Positions 26,471 through 34,939 of a stretch of 47,833 bases of DNA are shown one piece after another; the first letter of the stretch is position 1, and every line of letters starts with the position of its first letter. The notes under the pieces are model-generated. The model did not search any database, was not told where the DNA came from, and was given only the letters and a program-made list of their open reading frames with translations. Origin of the DNA: Dehalococcoidia bacterium. Lineage in GTDB: Bacteria; Chloroflexota; Dehalococcoidia; CAUJGQ01. Location of the stretch: the NCBI GenBank assembly GCA_035310145.1, contig DATGEL010000130.1, forward strand, positions 1 to 47,833. The letters are read 5' to 3'. Made by a program: the position numbers and the translations under genes.

Positions 26471-27193
26471 TCAGCTCGCGGCCTGCGTCGGGCTTGCGCT
26501 GTTCGCCTCCAGGATGTAGCCGATGCCCTGCACGGTGCGGATGTAGCGCGGCTCGGCCGGGTTCTTCTCCAGCTTCTGGCGCAAGCGGCTCACCCAGACG
26601 CGCAGGTACTGCAAGTCGTCGCGGTACTCCGGCCCCCAGGTGCGGGTGAGCAGATCCTCGTGCAGCATCACGCGCCCGGCGTTCGAACAGAGTTGCTGCA
26701 AGAGCTGCCACTCGGTGCGGCTGAGCACGACCGGCTTCTCTTCCACAAACACGGTGCGGCGCGCAAGGTCGATGACGATGTCGCCGCACTGCAGGCGATT
26801 ACCGGTGGTGGGCGCCTCGCGCACCTGCGAACGGCGCAGCACCGCGCGCACACGCGCCGTCAGCTCTTCCGGATTGAACGGCTTGGGCAGATAGTCGTCG
26901 GCGCCCAGCTCCAGGCCCATGATCTTGTCCGAGTCGGTGCCCTTGGCCGTGAGCAGGATCACCGGCACGCCGGACGACTCACGAATCTTCTTCAAGACCT
27001 GCAGCCCGTCCATGCCCGGCATGATGATATCCAGTACGACCAGCTCCGGACGGATGCGAGGAATCGCCTGCAACGCCTCCTCGCCGCGCTCGGCCATGCT
27101 CACGCCGAAGCCCTGCGCGGTCAGCTCGATGCGTACCAGACGCAAGATCTTGTGATCGTCGTCGACGACCAGCACCAGCGGCTTGTTCATCAT
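26471..27193 (-). CDS. OmpR/PhoB-family response regulator
   Basis: A 240-residue two-domain regulator. The receiver has the acidic pocket VVDDD, phosphoacceptor Asp in LVVLDIIMPGMDG (near residue 55), Thr in LLTAKG and Lys in LPKPFNPEEL. The C-terminal winged helix ends with the recognition-helix region YLRVWVSRLRQKLEKNP and IRTVQGIGYIL, typical of OmpR/KdpE types. It would bind tandem DNA sites when phosphorylated. No histidine kinase gene is adjacent, so its partner is elsewhere. The gene is divergent from the Cys-rich gene at 27361. Confidence 0.92.
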   Translation of the reverse strand: MMNKPLVLVVDDDHKILRLVRIELTAQGFGVSMAERGEEALQAIPRIRPELVVLDIIMPGMDGLQVLKKIRESSGVPVILLTAKGTDSDKIMGLELGADDYLPKPFNPEELTARVRAVLRRSQVREAPTTGNRLQCGDIVIDLARRTVFVEEKPVVLSRTEWQLLQQLCSNAGRVMLHEDLLTRTWGPEYRDDLQYLRVWVSRLRQKLEKNPAEPRYIRTVQGIGYILEANSASPTQAAS

Positions 27194-27302
27194 CCCGTGC
27201 CTTGCAAAACTGTGAAGCTTTCACCACTCACCATATCATGGGTGCGCAAGGGGTGGAACGCTCGGAAACCCGCCCGTGGCGCGCTTTGTCAGGATTTCGC
27301 GG

Positions 27303-27308
27303 TACAAT
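27303..27308 (+). promoter_or_regulatory. Candidate -10 element for the 27361 operon
   Basis: TACAAT stands 52 bases before the ATG at 27361 in the divergent intergenic region. A TTGTCA at 27286-27291 is too close (11 bp) to be its -35 partner, so the assignment is tentative. Confidence 0.3.
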
Positions 27309-27360
27309 GGTTGTGGCCCGGCGCCGCACGCGAGCGCGCCGGCCGACGGCAGGTGAATCG

Positions 27361-27906
27361 ATGCGCATCGACTGGGATAAGACCATCAACGAGATCTTCA
27401 GCGAGAAAGTGGCCTGCCTGCGCTGCGGCCGGCTGAGTCCCGAGATCGTGGTGGGCTACTCCCGCTCACCCGGCGTCGCTGCGTTCTCTCCGCGGCGCCA
27501 CGAATGCCCCCACGCCGATGACTGCGACGCCCGCCGTCTCGTCGTCGTCTGCGAGAGCTGTGCCCGCGACCTGCGCCTGCGCGCCCGCAAGGTCGACGAA
27601 GAGACGATGATGGGCATGATCCTCAACGAGTGCCGGCGCGAGCTGGACGAGGGTCTCGACTACCTGGCCGACTATTGGCAGGAAGACCTCGATATCGGCC
27701 CCGAAGAGATGGACAAGCGCCTGGAAGAGGTCGACGCCGAGGTCTTTGAGGAAGAGAACGGACGCCGAGATAAGCTCGAAGATGAGTATCTCAGCCTGCA
27801 CAAGTGGTTCCGCGAGCACGGCCGGCCCATTCCCGACCCTGGCTGGCGGTCCGAATACGTCGAAGAGATCATCGCCCTCGGCTACAGCACCAGGCTCGGC
27901 GACTAA
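27361..27906 (+). CDS. Cys-rich hypothetical protein
   Basis: About 181 residues from the ATG at 27361, which has AGGTGA upstream. The N-terminal third carries several potential metal ligands: CLRCGR, HECPHADDC and CESCARDL, that is CxxC, a Cys/His cluster and CxxC, suggesting one or two zinc sites. The rest is strongly acidic and helical (EEMDKRLEEVDAEVFEEENG) and ends in a short conserved-looking segment (IPDPGWRSEYVEEIIALGYS). No family is recognised and no export signal is present. It is the first gene of a plus-strand run with the flavodoxin-like gene 9 bases downstream, so the two are probably cotranscribed. Confidence 0.6.
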   Translation: MRIDWDKTINEIFSEKVACLRCGRLSPEIVVGYSRSPGVAAFSPRRHECPHADDCDARRLVVVCESCARDLRLRARKVDEETMMGMILNECRRELDEGLDYLADYWQEDLDIGPEEMDKRLEEVDAEVFEEENGRRDKLEDEYLSLHKWFREHGRPIPDPGWRSEYVEEIIALGYSTRLGD

Positions 27907-27915
27907 CAGCTCGCC

Positions 27916-28446
27916 ATGACCTCGTTGCCCCGCCTGCTGCTGCTCTACGACAGCCGTGGCGGCCTCGTCGAACAACTTGCCGAGGCCGTGGCCACGGGCG
28001 TGAAGGCGGCGGGCGGGGTCGAGCTGGCCCGGCTGCGCGTGGACGACGCCGATCCAGCCGAGTTGACGCTCTGCGACGCGCTGATCGTTGGCTCGCCCAA
28101 CTGGAGCGGCATGACCGGCAAGCTCAAAGAGTGGTTCGACCACTCCGGCGACCTTTGGGAGACGGGCGAGCTGGCCGGCAAGCCCGGCGCCTGTTTCACC
28201 GCCGGCTACTCGCGCTCAGGCGGCACCGAAGCAACCTTGCTGCAACTGATGCATCTGCTGCTCTCGCACGGTATGCTGTTCGTCGGCCTGCCCTGGACGG
28301 CGCGCATGCGCGTGGCCGGCTCCTACTACGGCGCAACCGCGCACGGCGCCGTCACCGAGGAAGACCGGCTGCAGGCGCGGACGTTGGGTGATCGCGTCGC
28401 GCGGCTTACCGCCGTGCTTGCCGCGGCGGCTGACGAGCCGGGCTGA
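27916..28446 (+). CDS. Flavodoxin-like NAD(P)H:quinone oxidoreductase (WrbA-like)
   Basis: A 176-residue flavodoxin-fold protein. The N-terminal FMN phosphate loop is LLLYDSRGGLVEQLAEAV, and the region DALIVGSPNWSGMTGKLKEWFD matches the WrbA/NAD(P)H-dependent FMN reductase pattern, where the family usually has SPtyxGxMsgqlK. GYSRSGGTEATLLQLMHLLLSHGM follows at the expected place. It likely binds FMN and reduces quinones or related acceptors by two electrons. The length is slightly shorter than WrbA (about 200). It sits between the Cys-rich gene and the ThDP-enzyme subunits, which may share an operon. Confidence 0.8.
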   Translation: MTSLPRLLLLYDSRGGLVEQLAEAVATGVKAAGGVELARLRVDDADPAELTLCDALIVGSPNWSGMTGKLKEWFDHSGDLWETGELAGKPGACFTAGYSRSGGTEATLLQLMHLLLSHGMLFVGLPWTARMRVAGSYYGATAHGAVTEEDRLQARTLGDRVARLTAVLAAAADEPG

Positions 28447-28485
28447 GCCTGCGATCGAGCATCCGTGCGCCCCGGAGTGATCGCT

Positions 28486-28998
28486 ATGCCGCTGCCGGCC
28501 GAGTCGGTTCCGGCGCAGACCTTGCTCGACGCCCTCAGACGGTGCGGCGTCAAGTTCATCGTCTCCGTGCCCGATACGCACCAGAAGTCGTTGCTGGCGC
28601 TGTTGGACACGGTGCACGACATTCGCGTGATCACCTGCTGCACCGAGGACGAGGCCGTCTGCGTAGCGATGGGCCTCTGGATCGGCGGCGCGCCGGTGGC
28701 AATGATGATCCAGCATGCCGGGCTCTACGCCTGCGTCAACCATCTGCGCGGCGTCGGCCTCGATCTGAAGGCACCGCTGTTCATGCTGATCGGCCTGCTG
28801 GGCCGCGACGTGAACAAGGCGCCGCGCGACAATACCGGCTCCATGGTGCGCCTGGCCGAGCCGCTGCTCGACACGCTGGGCATCAAGCACTATCTCGTGG
28901 ATGGCCCCGAGGACGTGCGGCTGATCGAGCCGGCGTACCGCGAGGCATTGAACCGTGAGGCGCCGGTCGCCGTGCTGATCGGCGCCCAGACCGCCTGA
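28486..28998 (+). CDS. ThDP-dependent decarboxylase alpha subunit (ComD/sulfopyruvate decarboxylase-like)
   Basis: About 170 residues from the ATG at 28486 (GGAG upstream). It is the pyrimidine-binding half of a thiamine-diphosphate enzyme: VKFIVSVPDTHQKSLL, TCCTEDEAVCVAMGLWIGG, with the Glu that activates ThDP, then MMIQHAGLYACVNHLRG. The fold and length fit the alpha subunit of sulfopyruvate decarboxylase (ComD) or phosphonopyruvate decarboxylase. The partner half is encoded 37 bases downstream. The enzyme would decarboxylate a 3-substituted pyruvate to an aldehyde. No coenzyme M or phosphonate genes are seen in the window, so the substrate is undecided. Confidence 0.82.
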   Translation: MPLPAESVPAQTLLDALRRCGVKFIVSVPDTHQKSLLALLDTVHDIRVITCCTEDEAVCVAMGLWIGGAPVAMMIQHAGLYACVNHLRGVGLDLKAPLFMLIGLLGRDVNKAPRDNTGSMVRLAEPLLDTLGIKHYLVDGPEDVRLIEPAYREALNREAPVAVLIGAQTA

Positions 28999-29035
28999 CT
29001 TCCGCTGGCCGCCGGCGCTTGAGGAGCAGACGCAG

Positions 29036-29611
29036 ATGACGATCTCCCGCGGCGACGCCCTGCGCGCGATCGCCCAGCACCGCGATCAGCGTATCGTCGT
29101 CTCCACGATGCAGGTGCTGCGCCCGTGGCACGCGCTCTCGCCCAGCGAGTTAAATCTCTCATGTATCGGCTTCATGGGCGGCGCCAGCACGCTCGGCCTT
29201 GGCGTGGCGCTGGCCCAGCCCGAGCGCCGCGTCGTGATCCTCGATGGCGACGGCAGCCTGCTGATGCAGCTTGGCTCGATCGCCACGATCGCCGGCGCCG
29301 CGCCGGCCAACTTCTGCCACATCCTCTTCCAGAACGGTGTGTACGAGACCTCCGGCAGCCAGCCGATCGCCTCGGCCGAGGCGATCGATTTCGCGCAGAT
29401 GGCGAAGGGCGCCGGCTACAAGGCCGCCTACAGCTTTGACGACGTCGGCCGCTTCCGCGAAGAGGTCGCCGGTATCCTCGACGAGGACGGTCCGGTCTTC
29501 GTCGTGCTCAAGATCGACCAGCGCGACGAGATGGCCGACTGGGACGCGCCCAGCCCCTCGCCCCTGGCCGAGACGCGCACCGTCCGCAAATCGCTGACCG
29601 GCGACAAGTAG
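29036..29611 (+). CDS. ThDP-dependent decarboxylase beta subunit (ComE-like)
   Basis: A 191-residue protein with a GAGGAG ribosome site. It is the pyrophosphate-binding half of the same split enzyme: MGGASTLGLGVALAQP followed by the ThDP/Mg motif beginning ILDGDGSLLMQLGS and ending at LFQNGVYETSG. The family's usual NN is QN here, which still keeps the second Asn. Together with the upstream gene it forms an alpha-beta enzyme of the sulfopyruvate/phosphonopyruvate decarboxylase type. The C-terminal tail (PSPSPLAETRTVRKSL) is short and polar. Confidence 0.82.
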   Translation: MTISRGDALRAIAQHRDQRIVVSTMQVLRPWHALSPSELNLSCIGFMGGASTLGLGVALAQPERRVVILDGDGSLLMQLGSIATIAGAAPANFCHILFQNGVYETSGSQPIASAEAIDFAQMAKGAGYKAAYSFDDVGRFREEVAGILDEDGPVFVVLKIDQRDEMADWDAPSPSPLAETRTVRKSLTGDK

Positions 29612-29646
29612 CACGAGGCTGGCTGTCCGGGCTCGGGCGCCGAGAC

Positions 29647-29662
29647 GGCGGCTTTAGCCGCC
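29647..29662. terminator. Small hairpin at convergent gene ends
   Basis: GGCGGC-TTTA-GCCGCC lies between the ThDP-enzyme gene and the convergent DUF6081-like gene, whose TAA stop is in the loop. A short stem without a U-tract; weak terminator at best. Confidence 0.35.
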
Positions 29663-30451
29663 AGCGGGACCCTGCCGCACCGTCACGCGCGTCGCGCTCC
29701 ACTCGCCGCTCAAGCCCTGCCCGTGCAACGAGGTGCTGCCGCCGGGGCCGAGATCCTTCTCCGTCATCAGGCCCATCGCGGCGGTGAAGCCGTCGATCTT
29801 GTCGGGCACCGCCTCTTCGCGATTCACCAGTTCCCCGTCGATGAACCATTCCACCGTGTCGGCGGCGCGGTCGTAGACGATGCGGTAATCGTGGCGCTGG
29901 CCGGGCTGCGTCGGCAGCTCCAGCTCCTTGAACAGGCAGAAGTGCCGAATCGGGCCGGTGTCCGGAACGGTCACGCCGGGAAACGGCAGCCGTCCGTAGA
30001 CGGTGGCGATCACGTCGTTGCTGACGAAGAAGTCGATCGCCCAGCCCGTGTTGAAGTCGAGCAGGTTGTACGAAACGAAGCCGTCGTACAGATCGCGCGG
30101 CGCCGTGCCCAGCCCACGCGCCGCGATGCTCAGCTCGAAGCTGATCGAGCCGTGCTCGGGCACGCTGAACCGCTCCTTCGAGAACCACATCTGCTTGGCG
30201 TTGTCCAGAAACTGGATGCGGTCGTGTGTGCGCGTCAGCGGAGAAACCGTGCACTGCAAGCGTCCGTTGCGCACCAGCACGGTGGCGTTCGGCTCGCGAT
30301 ACTGCCAGAAGCCGCCGTCCGGCAGCGGAAAGCCGCCGAACTGCCAGAGTGAGGACGGCTTCAGCAGGTCGGCAAAGCCGCCGTACTCGCGTTCGGTCGC
30401 GTGGTCTTCGAGCGAACCGGCGGCCGGCGCGTCACGTTCGAAAGTCGTCAT
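29654..30451 (-). CDS. DUF6081-like protein
   Basis: About 265 residues from the ATG at 30451; an upstream ATG at 30517 is possible and neither has a strong ribosome site. The sequence is rich in beta strands and aromatic residues, for example GGFWQYREPNATVLVRNGRL, DNAKQMWFSKERF, GWAIDFFVSND and HDYRIVYDRAADTVEWFIDG. The last is typical of concanavalin-like jelly-roll proteins that bind sugars. I recall this pattern as DUF6081, seen in Actinobacteria and Chloroflexi; function is not known. There is no signal peptide, so it should be cytoplasmic. It lies downstream of hflX on the same strand. Confidence 0.65.
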   Translation of the reverse strand: MTTFERDAPAAGSLEDHATEREYGGFADLLKPSSLWQFGGFPLPDGGFWQYREPNATVLVRNGRLQCTVSPLTRTHDRIQFLDNAKQMWFSKERFSVPEHGSISFELSIAARGLGTAPRDLYDGFVSYNLLDFNTGWAIDFFVSNDVIATVYGRLPFPGVTVPDTGPIRHFCLFKELELPTQPGQRHDYRIVYDRAADTVEWFIDGELVNREEAVPDKIDGFTAAMGLMTEKDLGPGGSTSLHGQGLSGEWSATRVTVRQGPAGG

Positions 30452-30570
30452 CGTCGCATCGATCCCCGGTCGGTGCCCGGCGTCGGCTCCCAGCGCATCC
30501 GGCGCCGTGTGCTCCACTTCATCGTTGCACGGTGCTCGCGCAGGCGGGAGTCAGCCGCGCCACATTTCGG

Positions 30571-31842
30571 TCAGCCCGCAGCGCGGCTGCCGCGGACTGG
30601 CATGGCCGGCTCCCCTCCGGCTCGTGCTGGTTCGAGCCCGGTGTCGCTCGCCAGCGTTCCGGCGAAGGCGGCGGCCATCGCCTCGCGCAGCTCGTCCAGG
30701 CCCCAGCGCCGCTCGGCAGATATCAGCACCACATCCGCTCGCGGCTCCAGCTCGCTGCCGGTCTTGCGCACATCGTCCAGGCTCGTGACTGGCTCGCCGT
30801 CCGCGGCGCACAGCCGATCGACCTTGTTCAGTACGGTAATGCGCGGCTTCTCCGCCACATCCAGCGCGCCAAGCGTCTCATCGACGGCATCGGCTTGGTC
30901 CGCCGCGTTGGCGTCGGTGATGTCCACCACGTGCAGCAGCACACCGGCGTCGCTCAGCTCTTCCAGCGTGGCGCGAAAGGCGGCCACCAGCGCCGTCGGC
31001 AGCTTCTGGATGAAGCCGACGGTGTCGGTGAGCAGCGCCGGCCGGCCGTCGAGCAGGTGAATGCGCCGCGTCACCGGATCGAGCGTGGCGAAGAGCCGAT
31101 CTTCGGCCAGCACACCCGCGCCGGAGAGCGCGTTCATCAGCGTGCTCTTGCCGGCGTTGGTATAGCCGACCAGCGCGGCCACGCGCGCCCCCTGCCGCGC
31201 CCTGCGGCGGCGGTAGAGCGCCCGGTGCGTGCGCACATCCTCGATCTGTGTGCGCAGCCGCCCGATGCGGTCGCGGATCAGGCGGCGGTCGGTTTCGATC
31301 TGCGTCTCGCCCGGGCCGCGCGTGCCGATGCCGCCGCCCAGCCGTTCCAGGTGCGACCACTGCCCCGCCAGGCGCGGCAGCAGGTAGTCGAGCTGCGCCA
31401 GCTCGACCTGCAGGCGGCCCTCACGCGTCTGCGCGCGGCGGGCAAAGATGTCGAGGATCAGGGCCGTGCGGTCGATCACCTTGACCTTGAGCAGATCTTC
31501 CAGGTTGCGCTGCTGCGAGGGCGTCAGCTCATCGTCGAAGATCACCAGGGTGTAGCCGCAGGCCGAACGCTCGTCGACGACCTCCTGCACCTTGCCTTTG
31601 CCGATATACGTGGCGGAGTTCGGCTGATCGAGACGCTGGATCGCGCGGCCCACGACTTCGGCGCCCGCGGTCTCCGCGAGCAGCGCCAGCTCGTCCAGGG
31701 AACTTTGCGTCGACCAGCCGGCGCGGCCCTTCACCTCGGCCGCGACCAGGAACGCCCGCTCCTGCTGCGGCGCGGTGTCGTGCAGCCGCTCCAGCCGGTT
31801 GGCCCGCTCGCCCAAAATCCTGCGGACTCGTGCCGTCGTCAT
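30571..31842 (-). CDS. hflX: Ribosome-associated GTPase HflX
   Basis: A 423-residue protein with the HflX N-terminal domain (ATYIGKGKVQEV, VIFDDELTPSQQRNLE), the glycine-rich linker GGGIGTRGPGETQIETDRR and a G domain with G1 GYTNAGKSTLMNAL, G3 DTVGFI and G4 NKVD. HflX splits stalled 70S ribosomes into subunits under stress. The C-terminal domain is short. It follows dapL by 24 bases and may be transcribed with the dapF-dapL genes. Confidence 0.95.
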   Translation of the reverse strand: MTTARVRRILGERANRLERLHDTAPQQERAFLVAAEVKGRAGWSTQSSLDELALLAETAGAEVVGRAIQRLDQPNSATYIGKGKVQEVVDERSACGYTLVIFDDELTPSQQRNLEDLLKVKVIDRTALILDIFARRAQTREGRLQVELAQLDYLLPRLAGQWSHLERLGGGIGTRGPGETQIETDRRLIRDRIGRLRTQIEDVRTHRALYRRRRARQGARVAALVGYTNAGKSTLMNALSGAGVLAEDRLFATLDPVTRRIHLLDGRPALLTDTVGFIQKLPTALVAAFRATLEELSDAGVLLHVVDITDANAADQADAVDETLGALDVAEKPRITVLNKVDRLCAADGEPVTSLDDVRKTGSELEPRADVVLISAERRWGLDELREAMAAAFAGTLASDTGLEPARAGGEPAMPVRGSRAAG

Positions 31843-31866
31843 TCCGCCTCCGCGTCGTCTGCTCGT

Positions 31867-33042
31867 CTACGCCTTCGCGGCCTCGCTGCGCCAGGCCGCG
31901 AGCCGGCGCAAGCCTTCGTCGATTGCGGTATCCGGTGTGGTCAGCGAAAGGCGTACGTAACCCTCGCCCTGCTCGCCGTAGCCGATGCCCGGCGTCACCA
32001 CGACGCCGGTGTCGTCCAGCAGGCGGCCGGCAAAGCCGATGCTCGTCTCGCCGGCCGGAATCTGTGCCCAGACATAAAGGCTCGCCCGCGGGGGCGTACA
32101 GCGCAGCCCGATCTGCCGCATCGCCGTCACGACCCGATCGCGCCGCGCCTGATAGACCGCATTGTGCTCGGCCACCGCGTCCTGCGGGCCGCGCAACGCA
32201 GCGATGCCCATCTGCTGGATCGCCTGCGGAATGCCGGAATCGAGGTTCGACTTGACGCGCATCAGCGCATCGATCATTCCCGCGTTGCCCACGGCCGTGC
32301 CCAGGCGCCAGCCGGTCATGTTGTAGGTCTTGGACAGTGAGCTGAACTCGATGCCGACCTCCCTCGCTCCCTTCGCCTGCATGAACGACGGCGCGTCGTA
32401 GCCGTCGTAGGTCACGTCGCTGTAGGCGAGGTCGTGCAGCACGGCGATGTCGTACTTGCGCGCGAAGGCTACCGCCCGCTCGAAGAATTCCCGATCCGCC
32501 ACGGCGCCGGTCGGGTTGTTGGGGTAGTTCAGCCAGAGCACGCGGGCGCGGTGCGCCACGTCCGCCGGCACGGCCTCCAGATCGGGCAGCCAGCCGCCTT
32601 CTTCGTCCAGCGGCAGCGTGTACGTATGGCCGCAGGCGAACATCGTGCCCACGGCGTAGACCGGGTAGGCCGGGTCGGGTTGCAGCGCCGTGTCGCCCGG
32701 ATCGATGAAGCACAGCGCGACGTGGCCGATGCCCTCTTTCGAGCCGATCAGCGGCAGCACCTCTTTAGCCGGGTCGAAGGAGAGGCCGTAGCGGCGCTCG
32801 TACCAGTCGGCCATCGCCTGGCGTAGCTCAGGCAGCCCTTCGGTTTCCGGATAGCGGTGATTGGCCGGTTCCTCGGCCGCCCGCTGCAAGGCCGCGATGA
32901 TGTGCGGCGGCGTGGGCAGATCGGGGTCGCCGATGCCGAAACTGACGACTTCGATGCCCTGGGCGCGCTTGGCCGCGATCTTGCGGCTGATCTCGGCGAA
33001 CAGGTATGGCGGCAGTTCCTGAACGCGGCGGGCAAACTCCAT
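31867..33042 (-). CDS. dapL: LL-diaminopimelate aminotransferase
   Basis: About 391 residues from the ATG at 33042, which follows AGGAG; the TTG 18 bases earlier is less likely. It is a fold-type I PLP aminotransferase: SFGIGDPDLPTPPHI, YPETEGLPELRQAM, and the PLP-Lys in SLSKTYNMTGWRLG. The pattern and the neighbouring diaminopimelate epimerase gene point to DapL, which makes LL-diaminopimelate directly from tetrahydrodipicolinate, skipping the acylated intermediates. Other class I aminotransferases cannot be fully excluded by sequence alone, but the context is strong. Confidence 0.88.
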   Translation of the reverse strand: MEFARRVQELPPYLFAEISRKIAAKRAQGIEVVSFGIGDPDLPTPPHIIAALQRAAEEPANHRYPETEGLPELRQAMADWYERRYGLSFDPAKEVLPLIGSKEGIGHVALCFIDPGDTALQPDPAYPVYAVGTMFACGHTYTLPLDEEGGWLPDLEAVPADVAHRARVLWLNYPNNPTGAVADREFFERAVAFARKYDIAVLHDLAYSDVTYDGYDAPSFMQAKGAREVGIEFSSLSKTYNMTGWRLGTAVGNAGMIDALMRVKSNLDSGIPQAIQQMGIAALRGPQDAVAEHNAVYQARRDRVVTAMRQIGLRCTPPRASLYVWAQIPAGETSIGFAGRLLDDTGVVVTPGIGYGEQGEGYVRLSLTTPDTAIDEGLRRLAAWRSEAAKA

Positions 33043-33145
33043 CACCTGCTCCTGCTGCAAGACGGCTCAGACCTTCGCCCGGCCGCGGGGCAACTCGACC
33101 GGGCTTCCCGGGCTTCAATGTCGCTGAACTCGCATGGGCGCGGAA

Positions 33146-33985
33146 TCAACCCGGCCACTCGCCCTCGAACACGGCAGCGGCCGGGCCGCTCAGGTAGAGA
33201 TCGCCGGCGCCGTTCCACTCGATGCGCAGCGTACCGCCCGGCAGGGCGACGTCGGTCGCGTCGCCGGTGAGGCCGTTGAGCCGCGCCGCCACGTGCACCG
33301 CGCAGGCGCCGGTGCCGCAAGCCAGCGTCAGGCCGGCGCCCCGCTCCCAGACGCGGGCGCGAGCCACGCCGGGCCGCTCGATGTTGACGATCTCGAAGTT
33401 GACCCGTCGCGGGAAGGCGGGATGCCGCTCGACCAGCGGCCCAAACTCGCGCAGCGGGAACTCGGCGACCACTTCGTCGGTGAACCAGACGGCGTGCGGG
33501 TTCCCCATCGACACGCAGGTCACGGCGAACTCGCGCCCGCCGGCGCGCACGGGCAAGCCGATCACCGGCGGCGCCTGCTCGGCCAGCACCGGAATCGCGC
33601 GCGGATCGAGCTGCGGCGCCCCCATGCTCACGCGCACCACCGTGACCGCGCCACGCTCGCGGCGCAGCTCGCAGGTGAGATCGCCGGCCAGCGTCTCCAC
33701 CAGCAGGCTCTCCCTGCTGCTGGCTACAAGCCCCTGTTCCACGGCGTACTTCGCCAGGCAACGGATGCCGTTGCCGCACATCTCGGCCTCGGAGCCGTCC
33801 GGGTTGAACATGCGCATGCGCAGATCGGCGCGGTCGGAAGGCAGCGCCACGATCAGCCCGTCGCCGCCGACGCCGAAGTGGCGGTCGTTCATCGGCACCG
33901 CGAGGGCGGACCAGTCGGCGGCGGCCCTGCGGCCGTCGAGCACCACGAAGTCGTTACCCGTCCCGTGCATCTTCGTGAAGCGCAT
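33146..33985 (-). CDS. dapF: Diaminopimelate epimerase
   Basis: About 279 residues from the ATG at 33985 (MRFTKMHGTGNDFVVLDG), the conserved N-terminus of DapF. Both catalytic cysteines are visible: MCGNGIRCLAKY and ACGTGACAVHVAA. It converts LL- to meso-diaminopimelate for lysine and peptidoglycan. Its first 32 bases overlap the end of miaA, so the two are probably translated together, and dapL follows after about 100 bases. Normal length, no oddity. Confidence 0.95.
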   Translation of the reverse strand: MRFTKMHGTGNDFVVLDGRRAAADWSALAVPMNDRHFGVGGDGLIVALPSDRADLRMRMFNPDGSEAEMCGNGIRCLAKYAVEQGLVASSRESLLVETLAGDLTCELRRERGAVTVVRVSMGAPQLDPRAIPVLAEQAPPVIGLPVRAGGREFAVTCVSMGNPHAVWFTDEVVAEFPLREFGPLVERHPAFPRRVNFEIVNIERPGVARARVWERGAGLTLACGTGACAVHVAARLNGLTGDATDVALPGGTLRIEWNGAGDLYLSGPAAAVFEGEWPG

Positions 33986-34937
33986 CGGTCTCCTCGGTTG
34001 GTTCCACTGCTGAACGCCGGCGTCGAATGTGCGCAAGCGCCGCCTCGCGCAGATCCGCACGGTCTGCGCGCAGCCAGTGAATGCCCAGCGCCGCCCGCCG
34101 GAACCAGGTGAGCTGCTGCCGCGCCAGGCGGTGCGTCGCCAGTTGCGTGCGGCGGATCGCCTCCGCGGCGCTCACCTCCCCGCGCGACACGGCCCACGCT
34201 TCAGGATACCCGATACCGGCCATACTCGGCAGCGTGCTGCCGAAGCCGTCGCGCTCAAGCTGCCGCACCTCGTCCAGCAGCCCGGCCGCGTACATCGCCT
34301 CCACGCGCCGGTCGATGCGTTCGTAGAGCAGCTCGCGCGGCAGTTCGAGGCCGAGCACGGTCGCCCGTTCTTGGCCGCCGCTTCCTCGCTGCACCGAGAA
34401 GGGCCGGCCGCTGTGCTCGATCACTTCGAGCGCACGAATCACGCGGCGCAGGTTGTGCGGATGGATGCCCGCGGCCGCATCGGGATCGAGCGTGGCAAGC
34501 CGCTGATGCAGCGCCTCCCGTCCGTCACGTTCGGCCTGGGCCGCCAGCGCGGCGCGGAAGGCCGCGTGCGGCGGCACGCGCGGCACGTTCCAGCCCTCGA
34601 TCAGCGCCGCAAGGTATTGCCCGGTGCCGCCCGCGAGGATGGGCACGCGTCCGCGCGCCCAAATGCCTGCGATCGCCTCGCGCGCCGAATCGAGATAGAT
34701 CGCCAATCCGAACGGCGCGTCGGGCGGCAGAAAACCTACCAGGTGGTGCGGCACGGCGGCCTGCAGCTCCAGCCCCGGCTGCGCCGTGCCGATCGCCATG
34801 CCCTGGTACACCTGGCGCGAGTCGGCTCCGATCACTTCGCCGCCGAGAACCTGGGCCAGGACAACGGCGAGCTCGCTCTTGCCGGTAGCCGTCGGGCCGA
34901 CGACGGCGATCAGCGGCTCCGGCGCCGCGCGCGACAT
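33954..34937 (-). CDS. miaA: tRNA dimethylallyltransferase MiaA
   Basis: About 327 residues from the ATG at 34937, two bases after the tpiA stop. The P-loop is VVGPTATGKSELAV, followed by ADSRQVYQGMAIGTAQP and GGTGQYLAALIEG, all MiaA signatures. It adds a dimethylallyl group to A37 of tRNAs that read UNN codons. The prenyl donor comes from the isoprenoid pathway, and dxs lies upstream in the same long gene run. The C-terminus overlaps dapF by 32 bases. Confidence 0.95.
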   Translation of the reverse strand: MSRAAPEPLIAVVGPTATGKSELAVVLAQVLGGEVIGADSRQVYQGMAIGTAQPGLELQAAVPHHLVGFLPPDAPFGLAIYLDSAREAIAGIWARGRVPILAGGTGQYLAALIEGWNVPRVPPHAAFRAALAAQAERDGREALHQRLATLDPDAAAGIHPHNLRRVIRALEVIEHSGRPFSVQRGSGGQERATVLGLELPRELLYERIDRRVEAMYAAGLLDEVRQLERDGFGSTLPSMAGIGYPEAWAVSRGEVSAAEAIRRTQLATHRLARQQLTWFRRAALGIHWLRADRADLREAALAHIRRRRSAVEPTEETDALHEDARDG

Positions 34938-34939
34938 GA

